A DNA stretch of 11,265 bases. Source: an uncultured Frankiales bacterium. GTDB lineage: Bacteria; Actinomycetota; Actinomycetes; Mycobacteriales; SCTD01. The stretch spans positions 1 through 11,265 of the forward strand of contig CAMLIA010000151.1 of the NCBI GenBank assembly GCA_946479905.1, read 5' to 3'. Shown here piece after piece: positions 1 through 7,184 of this stretch (the stretch's first letter is position 1; the number at the start of each line of letters is the position of its first letter). Below the pieces are notes generated by a model. The model was not told the origin of the DNA and made no database searches. It saw only the letters and a program-made list of their open reading frames with translations. The translations under genes and the position numbers were made by a program.

Positions 1-30
1 GACGTCACTGAGGACGTCACTGAGGACGTC
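1..30 (+). repeat. Short 12-bp tandem repeat (2.5 copies)
   Basis: The unit GACGTCACTGAG occurs twice (1-12 and 13-24) and is followed by a half copy GACGTC (25-30). It is in frame and encodes (DVTE)2-DV in the partial gene. The array touches the window edge, so more copies may lie upstream. It looks like a small coding repeat of an acidic tetrapeptide rather than a mobile or regulatory element. Confidence 0.7.
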
Positions 31-201
31 CTGCCCGAGGCCCGTCGCGACCGCGACGGGATCGCGGCGCTGCGTGACGTGGAGGAGGAGCAGGGCGACG
101 AGCTCGCCGTCCACGACACCTACGACATGGACGCGAGGGAGGCGCGGCAGCTCGGGGTGCAGCTCGATGCCCTCGACGCACCGGAGCCAGACCTCGACTG
201 A
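1..201 (+). CDS. Acidic hypothetical protein, C-terminal fragment (5' end outside window)
   Basis: Frame 1 is open from the window edge to a TGA at 199-201 and gives 66 residues. The protein starts before the window. The visible part is strongly acidic and opens with a short tandem repeat (DVTEDVTEDV), then a charged probably helical stretch (ARRDRDGIAALRDVEEEQGDE), and ends HDTYDMDAREARQLGVQLD...PEPDLD. Third-position GC is high and matches the neighbours, which supports it being coding. I do not recognise the family, and no catalytic motif, signal peptide or membrane segment is visible. It may be a small acidic cytoplasmic protein. It is followed by 140 bp without a gene before the small heat-shock gene on the same strand, so co-transcription is possible but not shown. 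Confidence 0.6.
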   Translation, partial: DVTEDVTEDVLPEARRDRDGIAALRDVEEEQGDELAVHDTYDMDAREARQLGVQLDALDAPEPDLD

Positions 202-341
202 GGTCCGTGGCGGCACCGGCTTGCCTCGGACGTAGCCCGCTCGTCCAGCGTCACCGGAAGTCCGGACCTAGGCCTCTTACGCCGACCGGCCCGCAGCGGT
301 TCGCTGAGGGTGTCAGTCGAGAGAGGAAGAGGTGAACGCAG
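202..341. other. Intergenic leader upstream of the small heat-shock gene
   Basis: These 140 bp separate the upstream acidic gene from the Hsp20 gene and presumably hold the heat-shock promoter. I looked for a HAIR element (CTTGAG-type inverted repeat bound by HspR) and a CIRCE element (TTAGCACTC-type bound by HrcA) and found neither. I also found no convincing -35/-10 pair. The only small structures are a 5-bp hairpin (CAGCG-GTT-CGCTG, 294-306) and a purine-rich ribosome-binding stretch just before the start codon. Confidence 0.4.
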
Positions 342-779
342 ATGACAACCATCATGCGGCGGCACCCGGCCACGCTGGACTTCTCGGACTGGATGAACCG
401 GCTGTTCGACGACCGGCTCCTGCCCGATCGGTTCTTCACGGACAAGGATGCGCTGCGGGTGGAGGAGTTCGTCGACGACGGGGCGCTCGTCGTCCGTGCG
501 GAGATGGCTGGGATCGACCCCGACAAGGACGTCGAGATCTCGATCCACGACGGCCTGCTGCACATCCGGGCCGAGCGTCGTGCGTCGAGCGAGCACAAGG
601 ACAAGACAGGGTTCCGCTCGGAGTTCCAGTACGGGATGTTCGAGAGGACGCTTCCGCTGCCCGCCGGCATCACCGGCGACGACGTGAAGGCGACCTACAA
701 GGACGGGATCCTCGAGGTCCGCATGCCGCAGCCCAAGGAAGGGCAACCGGCCACCGTGCCCGTGACACGACTCCCGTAG
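342..779 (+). CDS. Hsp20/alpha-crystallin family small heat-shock protein
   Basis: A 145-residue protein, normal for a bacterial small heat-shock protein. These are ATP-independent cytoplasmic holdases that form oligomers and keep unfolding proteins soluble. Residues 1-37 form a variable N-terminal arm with aromatic residues (DFSDWMNRLFDD). The alpha-crystallin domain runs from about 38 to 130, with LVVRAEMAGIDPDKDVEI (49-66), LLHIRAER (72-79) and the hallmark DGILEVRMP near its end (121-129; compare the family A-x-x-x-n-G-v-L motif). The C-terminal tail contains VPV (139-141), which may replace the usual I-x-I oligomerisation motif. The ATG at 342 follows a purine-rich site (GAGGAAGAGG, 323-332) at good distance. 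No HspR or HrcA operator was found, so heat regulation is not visible. The gene stands alone and is followed by a strong hairpin. Confidence 0.95.
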   Translation: MTTIMRRHPATLDFSDWMNRLFDDRLLPDRFFTDKDALRVEEFVDDGALVVRAEMAGIDPDKDVEISIHDGLLHIRAERRASSEHKDKTGFRSEFQYGMFERTLPLPAGITGDDVKATYKDGILEVRMPQPKEGQPATVPVTRLP

Positions 780-793
780 TCGACGGCAGCACC

Positions 794-827
794 CCTCCTG
801 GGCCGGCCCTCGGACCGGCCCAGGAGG
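794..827 (+). terminator. Perfect 13-bp stem hairpin after the Hsp20 gene (probable terminator)
   Basis: CCTCCTGGGCCGG (794-806) pairs perfectly with CCGGCCCAGGAGG (815-827) around an 8-nt loop, starting 14 nt after the Hsp20 stop codon. No U-tract follows, which is common for actinomycete terminators. Position and strength fit transcription termination of the heat-shock gene, insulating the downstream transporter gene. The stem is symmetric, so direction is inferred from context. Confidence 0.75.
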
Positions 828-870
828 CCGTCCGCTCAGGCACCTATCCGGCATCTCGGCACCTTCCGGT

Positions 871-889
871 CCCCTCGGCGAGGGGATTT
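871..889 (+). terminator. Small second hairpin with short T-run
   Basis: CCCCTC (871-876), a GGC loop, and GAGGGG (880-885) form a 6-bp GC-rich stem followed by ATTT (886-889). It could be a back-up terminator for the heat-shock gene or a leader structure of the transporter transcript, whose start codon lies 70 bp further on. The stem is short, so this is tentative. Confidence 0.3.
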
Positions 890-955
890 CGCGGTTCGGC
901 GGACACGGCTGCCGGCCAGGTCTAGCGTCCGCGACACCCACGCGAGGAGCTGGCG

Positions 956-2686
956 ATGTCTGCTGGGGACCACGGCCTACGGCGAGCTCTGGCACACCGT
1001 GACCTCCGGCTGCTGTTCGGCGGGCTGATCGTCTCCGCAGCGGGCAGCTGGGCGTACAACGTCGCCCTGATCGTCTACGCCTTCCAGGAGACGCACTCCG
1101 CCGCGTGGGTGGCGGCGGCGACCCTGGGGCGGTTCATCCCGACGCTGCTGACGCAGTCCTACGCCGGGGTGGTCGCCGAGCGCTTCGAGCGGGTCCGCGT
1201 GATGGTCAGCGCCGACCTGCTGTGCGCCCTGTGGATGTCCGTGGTCGCGGCTCTGGCGGCAGTGCACGCACCGGTGCTGGCGGTGCTGCTGTTCGCCGCT
1301 CTCACGAGCGTCACCGCGGGGGTGTACCCGCCGGCCGTGACCGCGATGATCCCGCAGCTGGCAGGGGAGGAGGACCTCGCCGCGGCCAACGCGCTCAACG
1401 GGACGGTCGACAACCTCGCGATCATCGCAGGGCCGGCCATCGGCGCCGGCCTGCTCATGCTCGGGCCGCCGCCGGTGGCGCTGGCGGTCAACGCCGCGAC
1501 CTTCCTGTTCTCGGCGCTGGTCGTCGGCCGGATGGAGGCGCGCAGCCAGCCGACGGACGTCACGGAGGAGGGCAACGCGCTGCGTCAGGTGATCGGCGGC
1601 TTCACGGCCATCGCGACGTCGACGACGGCGGCCGTGCTCGTCGCGTTCAGCGTGCTGGCCAGCTTCATCTACGGCACCGACACGGTCGCGCTGGTCTACG
1701 TCAGCGAGCAGCGGCTCGGCACCGGCGCCGACGGCTACGGCTACCTGCTCGCCTGCCTCGGGGTGGGCGGTGTCCTGGCTGCGGTCTTCGTCGACCGGCT
1801 GGCGAGCTCGCCGCGGCTGGGCCTGATCATCGTCATCGGGATGGCGGTCTACTGCCTGCCCACCGCGCTGCTCACCGTCGTGGACTCCCAGTACGTCGCC
1901 ATGGTCATCGAGGCGGTACGAGGTGGCGGGACGCTCGTCGTCGACGTCCTCGCCATCACGCTGCTCCAGCGCTCTCTCCCGCAGGACATGATCGCGCGCG
2001 TCTTCGGGGCCTTCTTCACGCTGGTGCTCGCGGCGATCAGCCTCGGCTCGCTGGTGACGTCGCAGCTGCTGCAGCTCACCGGGCTGCGGACCAGCCTGCT
2101 GCTGCTGGCGTTCGTGGTGCCGGCGGTGTGCGCGTGCTGCTGGCCGTACCTGAACCGGATGGACAAGGCGGCGGTCGGCAAGCTCGCCGAGCTCCGCCCG
2201 CGCATCACGCTGCTCGAGGCGCTCGACATCTTCGCTGCCGCGAAGCGGCCCACCCTGGAGCGGCTGGCCGGCGCGCTGCAGGAGGTCGTCGTCCCGACCG
2301 GCGAGACGATCGTGAAGGAGGGCGACCAGGCGGACGCGCTGTGGATCCTGGTGAAGGGCGAGGTCGCGGTGAGCGCCCGCGGCGAGGGCTCACGGATCAA
2401 GAAGCTCCGGACCATGGGGCCGCGCTCCTACTTCGGGGAGATCGGCCTGCTGGAGCGCATCCCGCGGACCGCGACGGTGAAGGCCGCGGAGCCGTGCGTG
2501 CTCTACCGGCTGCCCGGTGACGACTTCCTGGACGCCCTGACCTCGTGCACGGCGACCGCATCGCTGCTGGAGGGCGCACGCACCCGCCTGGCGCGGAGCA
2601 ACCCGTCCTACCAGCCGACCTTCATCACGCTGCCGGAGCCGCGCGAGCCGCTCGCGGTGGAGCAGCGGGAGCACGAGCGGACCTGA
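956..2686 (+). CDS. MFS transporter with C-terminal cyclic-nucleotide-binding domain
   Basis: A 576-residue fusion. Residues about 8-400 form a hydrophobic major facilitator core of probably 12 membrane segments, most like the enterobactin/multidrug exporter branch (EntS/MFS_3-like). The loop GVVAERFERVRVM (71-83) occupies the position of MFS motif A. Residues about 418-540 are a cNMP-binding domain: PTGETIVKEGDQADALWILVKGEVAV (glycines 449, 456, 468), then the phosphate-binding cassette FGEIGLLERIPRTATV (493-508) with the usual Glu495 and Arg504. Both are the residues that hold cyclic nucleotide in family members, so binding looks possible. With N- and C-termini in the cytoplasm the domain would face cellular cAMP or cGMP. 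Similar MFS-cNMP fusions exist in mycobacteria (Rv3239c, Rv3728). The ATG follows GAGGAG (944-949) by 6 nt. The stop lies 3 bp from that of the convergent cyclase gene. Substrate unknown. Confidence 0.92.
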   Translation: MSAGDHGLRRALAHRDLRLLFGGLIVSAAGSWAYNVALIVYAFQETHSAAWVAAATLGRFIPTLLTQSYAGVVAERFERVRVMVSADLLCALWMSVVAALAAVHAPVLAVLLFAALTSVTAGVYPPAVTAMIPQLAGEEDLAAANALNGTVDNLAIIAGPAIGAGLLMLGPPPVALAVNAATFLFSALVVGRMEARSQPTDVTEEGNALRQVIGGFTAIATSTTAAVLVAFSVLASFIYGTDTVALVYVSEQRLGTGADGYGYLLACLGVGGVLAAVFVDRLASSPRLGLIIVIGMAVYCLPTALLTVVDSQYVAMVIEAVRGGGTLVVDVLAITLLQRSLPQDMIARVFGAFFTLVLAAISLGSLVTSQLLQLTGLRTSLLLLAFVVPAVCACCWPYLNRMDKAAVGKLAELRPRITLLEALDIFAAAKRPTLERLAGALQEVVVPTGETIVKEGDQADALWILVKGEVAVSARGEGSRIKKLRTMGPRSYFGEIGLLERIPRTATVKAAEPCVLYRLPGDDFLDALTSCTATASLLEGARTRLARSNPSYQPTFITLPEPREPLAVEQREHERT

Positions 2687-2689
2687 CGA

Positions 2690-5600
2690 TCAGACGGTCG
2701 CCATCGAGGAGAGCGCTGCGGCGCGCATCGTCCACGGCACCGCCTCGAGCCGCGTGAACGCCTCCAGAGCGGCCTCGGCGTGCGGGCGGGCCTCCGCTGG
2801 ACGGCCGGTGCGGGCGAGCAGCTCGGCGAGCTCGAGCTGCGCGCGCGCCGTGTAGAACGGGGCGCCGTAGCCACGCAGTCCCTCGACGGCCCTGGCCAGG
2901 TCCTCCTCGGCCTCGGAGTCGTCGCCCTCGGCGCAGCTCACGAGCGCGCGGAGCCGGGCGAGCTGGGCCCGGAGGTACGGCGCGATGAGCGCCACGGGAG
3001 TGTCGGCGACCTGGGCCAGCAGCCGCCGGGCCTCCGAGACCCGGTCGGCCGCGAGGGCGAACTCGACCGCCGGCACCCAGAACAGCGGGTAGTCGTCCTC
3101 GATGCCGCTGAAGCCGTAGAAGACGTCGGTCGCGCGGATGGCCAGGTCGGCGGCGTCGGCCTCGCGGTGCTGGGAGAAGGCGACGATGGCCTGCTCGAGC
3201 AGGGCGAACACCTGGGTGGACAGGTCTGCGCTGTCCAGCATGTCCTTCACCTCCGGCTCGGGCACCGGTTCGCCCCGAGCGGCTTGTGCCATCGCGTGCG
3301 GAGCGAGGATGACCCTGCTCTGCAGCGACGCCGAGCTGCTGGTCGCGCCGCTCTCGTCGACGAGCTCCCGCAGCGCGTCCCACGACCCGTCGAACCAGAG
3401 CGCGAACGCGAGGTTCGAGGCGAGCCAGTCCTCCTGGGTGCGCTCGCCGTGCCGGCGGGCGACGGCGAGCCCGTCCTCGGCGGCCTTCTTGGCCGCGGCC
3501 AGGTCCCGGTAGAGCTGCAGCGCGGCGAGGTTGTTCAACGGCATGATCTCGCCGCCGATGACCCGCTCCCGGCGGGCCAGGTCGAGCGAGGCCGAGATGA
3601 GCGCGATCCCGACGGTGGGCCGCCCGCAGGTGACCATGACCCCGCCGTAGCTGTTCAGGTTGCGGACGAGCAGCTTCCAGTCCGACAGGGCCTCGGCGAG
3701 CTGGATGCAGCGCTCGTAGCAGCGCATCCCCTCCTCGTTGAAGCCCTGGGAGCGGTACGCCGTGGCCAGGGCGGTGTGCAGCGCCAGGCTCGCTGCCTCC
3801 CAGCCCGGCACGCCGTCGACGGTCGGGAGCAGCTGCTCGACGAGGGCCTGGGCCTGGCCGGCCTCGCCGGCGACGACCAGCGCGTCCGCGGCGACCGCGG
3901 CCGCGTTCGCGGCCAGGTCGGGACGGTCCAGCGCGGCCCAGGTGCTCTGCGCCAGCCGCCCAAGCTCCAGCGCCGTCGCGACCTCCCTGCCGATGATCGC
4001 GACGTGGGCGGCTGCGTCGGCGATGCGGGCGCGGTCCTCCGGCTCGGTGGCGAGCTCGAGGGCGGACTGCAGGTAGCGCAGGCCCTCCACCGGCGAGCCG
4101 AGCGAGCTGGCCCGGGACCCGGCCCGCTCCAGCAGGCTCACGGCGCGGGCGGAGAGCTCGGCCGCGTCGCCGTCGGTCGGCGCGGCCTCGTGCGCGGAGA
4201 GGTAGTGGCTGGCGATGACCGCGGCGAGGTCGTCGGAGTCGGGGGAGCTCTCGTAGTAGGCCGCCGCGGCGAGGTGCCGCAGCTTGCGGTCACGCCGTCC
4301 GAGCGTGTCGTAGGCGACGGTGCGCACCAGTCCCTGCAGGAACCGGTACTGCCCCCGCTCCGGTGACCGAGGGTCGACCTCGATCGCGAAGATCTCCTTG
4401 CGCACCAAGGAGTCCAGCGCGTCCGAGTGGTCCCCGTGCCCGGTGACGGCGACCAGCCCCTCGACGGTGAAGGCGTTCCCCAGGACTGCCGCGTCCTGCA
4501 CGAGCCGGCGCTCGTCGGACGGCAGCGCGTCGAGGCGGGCGGCGATCAGCGCGGTCAGGCTGGCGGGAGCCGACAAGGCGGTGAGGTCGACGCGGGCCGC
4601 TGCGTCGTCCGCCAGCACGTACCGCCCCTCGCGCGGGACGACGGCGTCCCGGTCGATCAGCGCCCGGACCGTCTCGACGGCATACAGGGGTACGCCCTCG
4701 GCCCGGCCGACCAGGGACGTGCGGACGTCGGCGGGCAGCCCGTCGACCAGCCCGTCGATGATGGCGCCCATGACCGTCGGGTTGAGCGGCTCGAGGTAGA
4801 TCGACGTCGCGCGGCGGCCGGTGCCCCACTGCGGCCGGCGCTGCTGGATCTCCGGCCGGCTCATCGTGAGGATCAGCAGCGGGACCCGGACCGTCTCGAG
4901 CAGGTGCTCCAGGAAGTCGAGCAGGCCGTCGTCGGCCCACTGCAGGTCCTCGACGACGAGGACGACGACCCGGTCACCGTCCGCCAGCCGCTCCAGGAAC
5001 GTCCGCCAGGCGGCGAAGAGGTCGGCGCGCTGGAAGCCCTCGGCGGGGATCGCCGGGTCGGGGGCGCCCATCAGGGTCGCGAGCCGCGGCCGCAGGTAGT
5101 CCCGCTCCGCCTCGTCGGCGACCAGCTGCTCCAGCGCGGTGCGCAGCCGTTCCGCCACGACCGGCGGCTCGTCGCCCTCGAGGGCCCCGACCCGCCCGCG
5201 CACCATCTCGGCGAACGCCCAGAACGCGACGCCCTCGCCGTAGGAGATGCACCGGCCGCGGTGCCAGCGGGTCAGCTGCGTGATGCCGTCGACGTACTTC
5301 TCGAACTCCCAGACCAGGCGGGTCTTGCCGAGACCGGCGTCACCCACCACGGAGACCAGCCGGGCGCGGCTGTCGTCGAGCGTCGCGTGGTAGAGCTCCT
5401 TCACCAGCCGGAACTCCCGGTCCCGCCCGAGGAACGGCGCGGCGAGCCCGTCGACCCGCTGGGCGCCACCGCGGGCGGCGACGACCTGGTCCGCGCGGAA
5501 CAGCTGCACCGGCTCGGCCTTGCCCTTGAGCTCGTGCACCCCGGTGCTCGCGAAGGTGATCGCTGCGGCGGTGATCCCCCTCGTCGCCTCGTCGACCCAG

Positions 5601-6229
5601 ACCTCGCCGGGACCCGCGGCGGACTGGACCCGTGCGGCGGTGTTCACCGCGTCGCCGGCGACCATGCCCTCGCCCTGGGCGCCCAGGGTCACGGCGACCT
5701 CGCCGGTGACGACGCCGACCCGGACGGCGACGCTGGCGGTGTGGGTCTCGTCGCCGAGCGCGGCGACGGCGGTGACCAGGTCCAGGCCGGCCCGCACGGC
5801 GCGCTCCGCGTCGTCCTCGTGCGACACCGGCACGCCCCACACGGCCATGACCGCGTCGCCGATGAACTTCTCGACCGTCCCGCCGTAGCGCTCGAGCACC
5901 GTGCGGCAGGTCTGGAAGTAGTGGGTGAGGAACTCGCGCGTCTCCTCGGGATCGCGCGACTCGGACATGCTGGTGAACCCGACGAGGTCCGCGAAGAGAA
6001 CCGACGTGGTGCGGCGCTCTGCCACCGGTTCGGGCCGTTGCGCGGGTACGGCGATCGGCTCGGCACGAGGGGGTGCCGTGCCGCCCAGGGCGGCACCGCA
6101 CTCGCTGCAGAAGCGGCCGCCGCTGCTCCTGGCACCGCAGGAGCCGCACGACACCTCGAGGCCCACGCCGCACTCGGAGCAGAACTTCGCACCGTCGCGG
6201 TTCGCGGAACCGCACTCTCGACAGGTCAT
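2690..6229 (-). CDS. Double zinc ribbon / class III adenylate cyclase / AAA ATPase / TPR-like signalling protein
   Basis: 1179 residues. Residues 1-45 hold two zinc-ribbon knuckle sets (Cys 3, 6, 17, 20 and 28, 31, 41, 44). Residues about 72-248 form a class III nucleotide cyclase: metal-binding Asp81 (FADLVGFT) and Asp125 (KFIGD), the adenine-selecting pair Lys121 and Asp193, and transition-state Asn196 and Arg200 (GDAVNTAAR) are all present, so ATP cyclisation is predicted. Residues about 266-560 form a STAND-type AAA ATPase with Walker A GDAGLGKT (296-303) and Walker B VVVLVVEDLQWAD (421-433). The remainder to 1170 is alanine-rich helical repeat of TPR type. The ATG at 6229 is preceded by GGAGGGGG and begins right at the first zinc-ribbon Cys. 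The frame stays open upstream to 6733, but that extension lacks domain character. Such proteins are common in actinomycetes and proteobacteria. The input signal is unknown. It converges on a cNMP-binding transporter, a plausible effector. Confidence 0.93.
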   Translation of the reverse strand: MTCRECGSANRDGAKFCSECGVGLEVSCGSCGARSSGGRFCSECGAALGGTAPPRAEPIAVPAQRPEPVAERRTTSVLFADLVGFTSMSESRDPEETREFLTHYFQTCRTVLERYGGTVEKFIGDAVMAVWGVPVSHEDDAERAVRAGLDLVTAVAALGDETHTASVAVRVGVVTGEVAVTLGAQGEGMVAGDAVNTAARVQSAAGPGEVWVDEATRGITAAAITFASTGVHELKGKAEPVQLFRADQVVAARGGAQRVDGLAAPFLGRDREFRLVKELYHATLDDSRARLVSVVGDAGLGKTRLVWEFEKYVDGITQLTRWHRGRCISYGEGVAFWAFAEMVRGRVGALEGDEPPVVAERLRTALEQLVADEAERDYLRPRLATLMGAPDPAIPAEGFQRADLFAAWRTFLERLADGDRVVVLVVEDLQWADDGLLDFLEHLLETVRVPLLILTMSRPEIQQRRPQWGTGRRATSIYLEPLNPTVMGAIIDGLVDGLPADVRTSLVGRAEGVPLYAVETVRALIDRDAVVPREGRYVLADDAAARVDLTALSAPASLTALIAARLDALPSDERRLVQDAAVLGNAFTVEGLVAVTGHGDHSDALDSLVRKEIFAIEVDPRSPERGQYRFLQGLVRTVAYDTLGRRDRKLRHLAAAAYYESSPDSDDLAAVIASHYLSAHEAAPTDGDAAELSARAVSLLERAGSRASSLGSPVEGLRYLQSALELATEPEDRARIADAAAHVAIIGREVATALELGRLAQSTWAALDRPDLAANAAAVAADALVVAGEAGQAQALVEQLLPTVDGVPGWEAASLALHTALATAYRSQGFNEEGMRCYERCIQLAEALSDWKLLVRNLNSYGGVMVTCGRPTVGIALISASLDLARRERVIGGEIMPLNNLAALQLYRDLAAAKKAAEDGLAVARRHGERTQEDWLASNLAFALWFDGSWDALRELVDESGATSSSASLQSRVILAPHAMAQAARGEPVPEPEVKDMLDSADLSTQVFALLEQAIVAFSQHREADAADLAIRATDVFYGFSGIEDDYPLFWVPAVEFALAADRVSEARRLLAQVADTPVALIAPYLRAQLARLRALVSCAEGDDSEAEEDLARAVEGLRGYGAPFYTARAQLELAELLARTGRPAEARPHAEAALEAFTRLEAVPWTMRAAALSSMATV

Positions 6230-6464
6230 CGCGACCCCCTCCGCGCACCGTAGGCCCAGACGGCTCGCACTGTGGCGTGTTTGCCCAGGAATGCTCGCGG
6301 TCCTGTGCCGTTCTGCCTGGCATCTCACGGTTTGCCCCGCTGTCCGGGAGGAGGCGTAGCAGAGCCGTTGCAGTGGTTGCGCGGGTCGCCGCAGGGGTGC
6401 TCTGCGACGGCAAGGTGATCCCTGCCAGGCGGGAAGCGCCCGCCGCTCGCACCAGGAGATCGCC
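6230..6464. other. Divergent intergenic promoter region (235 bp)
   Basis: This separates the leftward cyclase gene from the rightward membrane-protein operon, so it should carry both promoters. A possible rightward promoter is TTGCCC (6332-6337) with TAGCAG (6357-6362) at 19-bp spacing, ending about 100 bp before the GTG start, but it is a weak match. TTTGCCC occurs twice (6280-6286, 6331-6337). A distant 7-bp inverted repeat (GCAGAGC 6359-6365, GCTCTGC 6399-6405) is also present. No clear CRP-type TGTGA-N6-TCACA site was seen, which matters because one neighbour is a predicted cAMP producer. Confidence 0.45.
6235..6242 (-). promoter_or_regulatory. Ribosome binding site that fixes the cyclase start
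   Basis: Read on the minus strand this is GGAGGGGG, 5 nt before the ATG at 6229. It is the best Shine-Dalgarno match in the region and supports this start over the much longer upstream-open frame, because the protein then begins MTCRECG, the first zinc-ribbon knuckle. Confidence 0.75.
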
Positions 6465-7184
6465 GTGACCGCAGTCCTCGACACCCCCGCCGCCGTTCGT
6501 GGCGACCAGACCTCTCCCACCCGCCGTCGGCCCGCCGGCTGGCGCGTGTGCGGTGCCGTCGCCGGCGTCGCGCTGTTCGCCTTCCCCACCCTCGGGATGG
6601 TCGGCACGGGCAGCGACGAGAGCGACCGCACCTTCGCCGCAGGGGCCGGTGCCGTCAGCGCCGCCGCCGCGAAGGTCGGCGTCCAGATGCAGGTCGGCGC
6701 CTCGCTGTGCTTCCTCGGCGCGGTGCTGCTCATCGTCTTCGGGACCGGGTACGCCCGCCGGCTCGAGCAGCGCCTCCCCGCGGGTCACCTGCTGGTCGCC
6801 GCCACCCGGCTCGCGACCTCCGCGGCCCTCGCCGGGCTGGTGCTCATCGGCGGTCTGAAGCTCGCCGTCCGCGGTGCGCTGCCCGACCACATGGACCACA
6901 CCATGTACGTGAAGGACAGCGTCGGGAGCCTGCTCACCTACGTCGAGCAGCTCCAGTACGTGCCGCTGTGGGCCTTCGTGCCCGTGCTGCTCGGCAGCGC
7001 CGTCGTCGCCTTCCGCAACCGGGTGCTGCCCCGCTGGTTCGGTGCCGTGTCGGCCCTGCTCGGTCTCGGTGCCGTGGTGTTCCTGACGGTGCTCGGCCTG
7101 CCGTACTTCGCCGGCCTCGCCGTCCCGCTGTGGCTCGTCGGTGCCAGCCTGGCCGGCGTGCGTGAGCGTACGGTCCGGGCATGA
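6465..7184 (+). CDS. Six-TM integral membrane protein of unknown function
   Basis: 239 residues from a GTG start at 6465, chosen because AGGAG (6454-6458) lies 6 nt upstream. I do not recognise a named family. Hydrophobic segments lie at about 27-45, 74-93, 108-130, 163-183, 190-209 and 211-230. Positively charged loops (TRRR 19-22, ARRLEQR 97-103, RNRVLPR 184-190, RERTVRA at the end) all fall on one side, giving a consistent N-in/C-in six-TM topology. The two outward loops are polar. The second contains PDHMDHTMY (140-148), a His/Met/Asp cluster that could bind a metal ion, though this is only a suggestion. There is no transport or enzymatic motif and no signal peptide beyond the first TM. 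It overlaps the next gene by 4 bp (ATGA), so the two are almost certainly translated from one mRNA. Confidence 0.85.
   Translation: MTAVLDTPAAVRGDQTSPTRRRPAGWRVCGAVAGVALFAFPTLGMVGTGSDESDRTFAAGAGAVSAAAAKVGVQMQVGASLCFLGAVLLIVFGTGYARRLEQRLPAGHLLVAATRLATSAALAGLVLIGGLKLAVRGALPDHMDHTMYVKDSVGSLLTYVEQLQYVPLWAFVPVLLGSAVVAFRNRVLPRWFGAVSALLGLGAVVFLTVLGLPYFAGLAVPLWLVGASLAGVRERTVRA

Noticed and set aside
1..201. Tempting assignment of the acidic fragment to a named DUF family
   Set aside because: Only the C-terminal 66 residues are visible and no diagnostic motif can be confirmed.
895..928. Possible promoter of the transporter gene (TTCGGC 895-900, TAGCGT 923-928)
   Set aside because: The 22-bp spacing is too long for a normal sigma-70-type promoter and the hexamers are weak matches.
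2780..4366. Long open frame on the plus strand (528 codons), and another at 4427-6253 (608 codons), opposite the cyclase gene
   Set aside because: Antisense frames stay open in very GC-rich genes because their codons mirror GC-rich third positions. The translations are low-complexity R/G/V/E-rich with no domain, while the opposite strand shows clear cyclase and ATPase motifs.
6359..6405. Inverted repeat GCAGAGC/GCTCTGC with 33-nt gap, considered as a riboswitch or leader structure
   Set aside because: A single 7-bp stem with a long loop and no conserved aptamer features that I can recognise.
6230..6733. Upstream extension of the cyclase reading frame by 168 codons
   Set aside because: The extension overlaps the divergent membrane-protein gene and has no domain character. 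The ATG at 6229 has a strong ribosome site and starts at the zinc ribbon.
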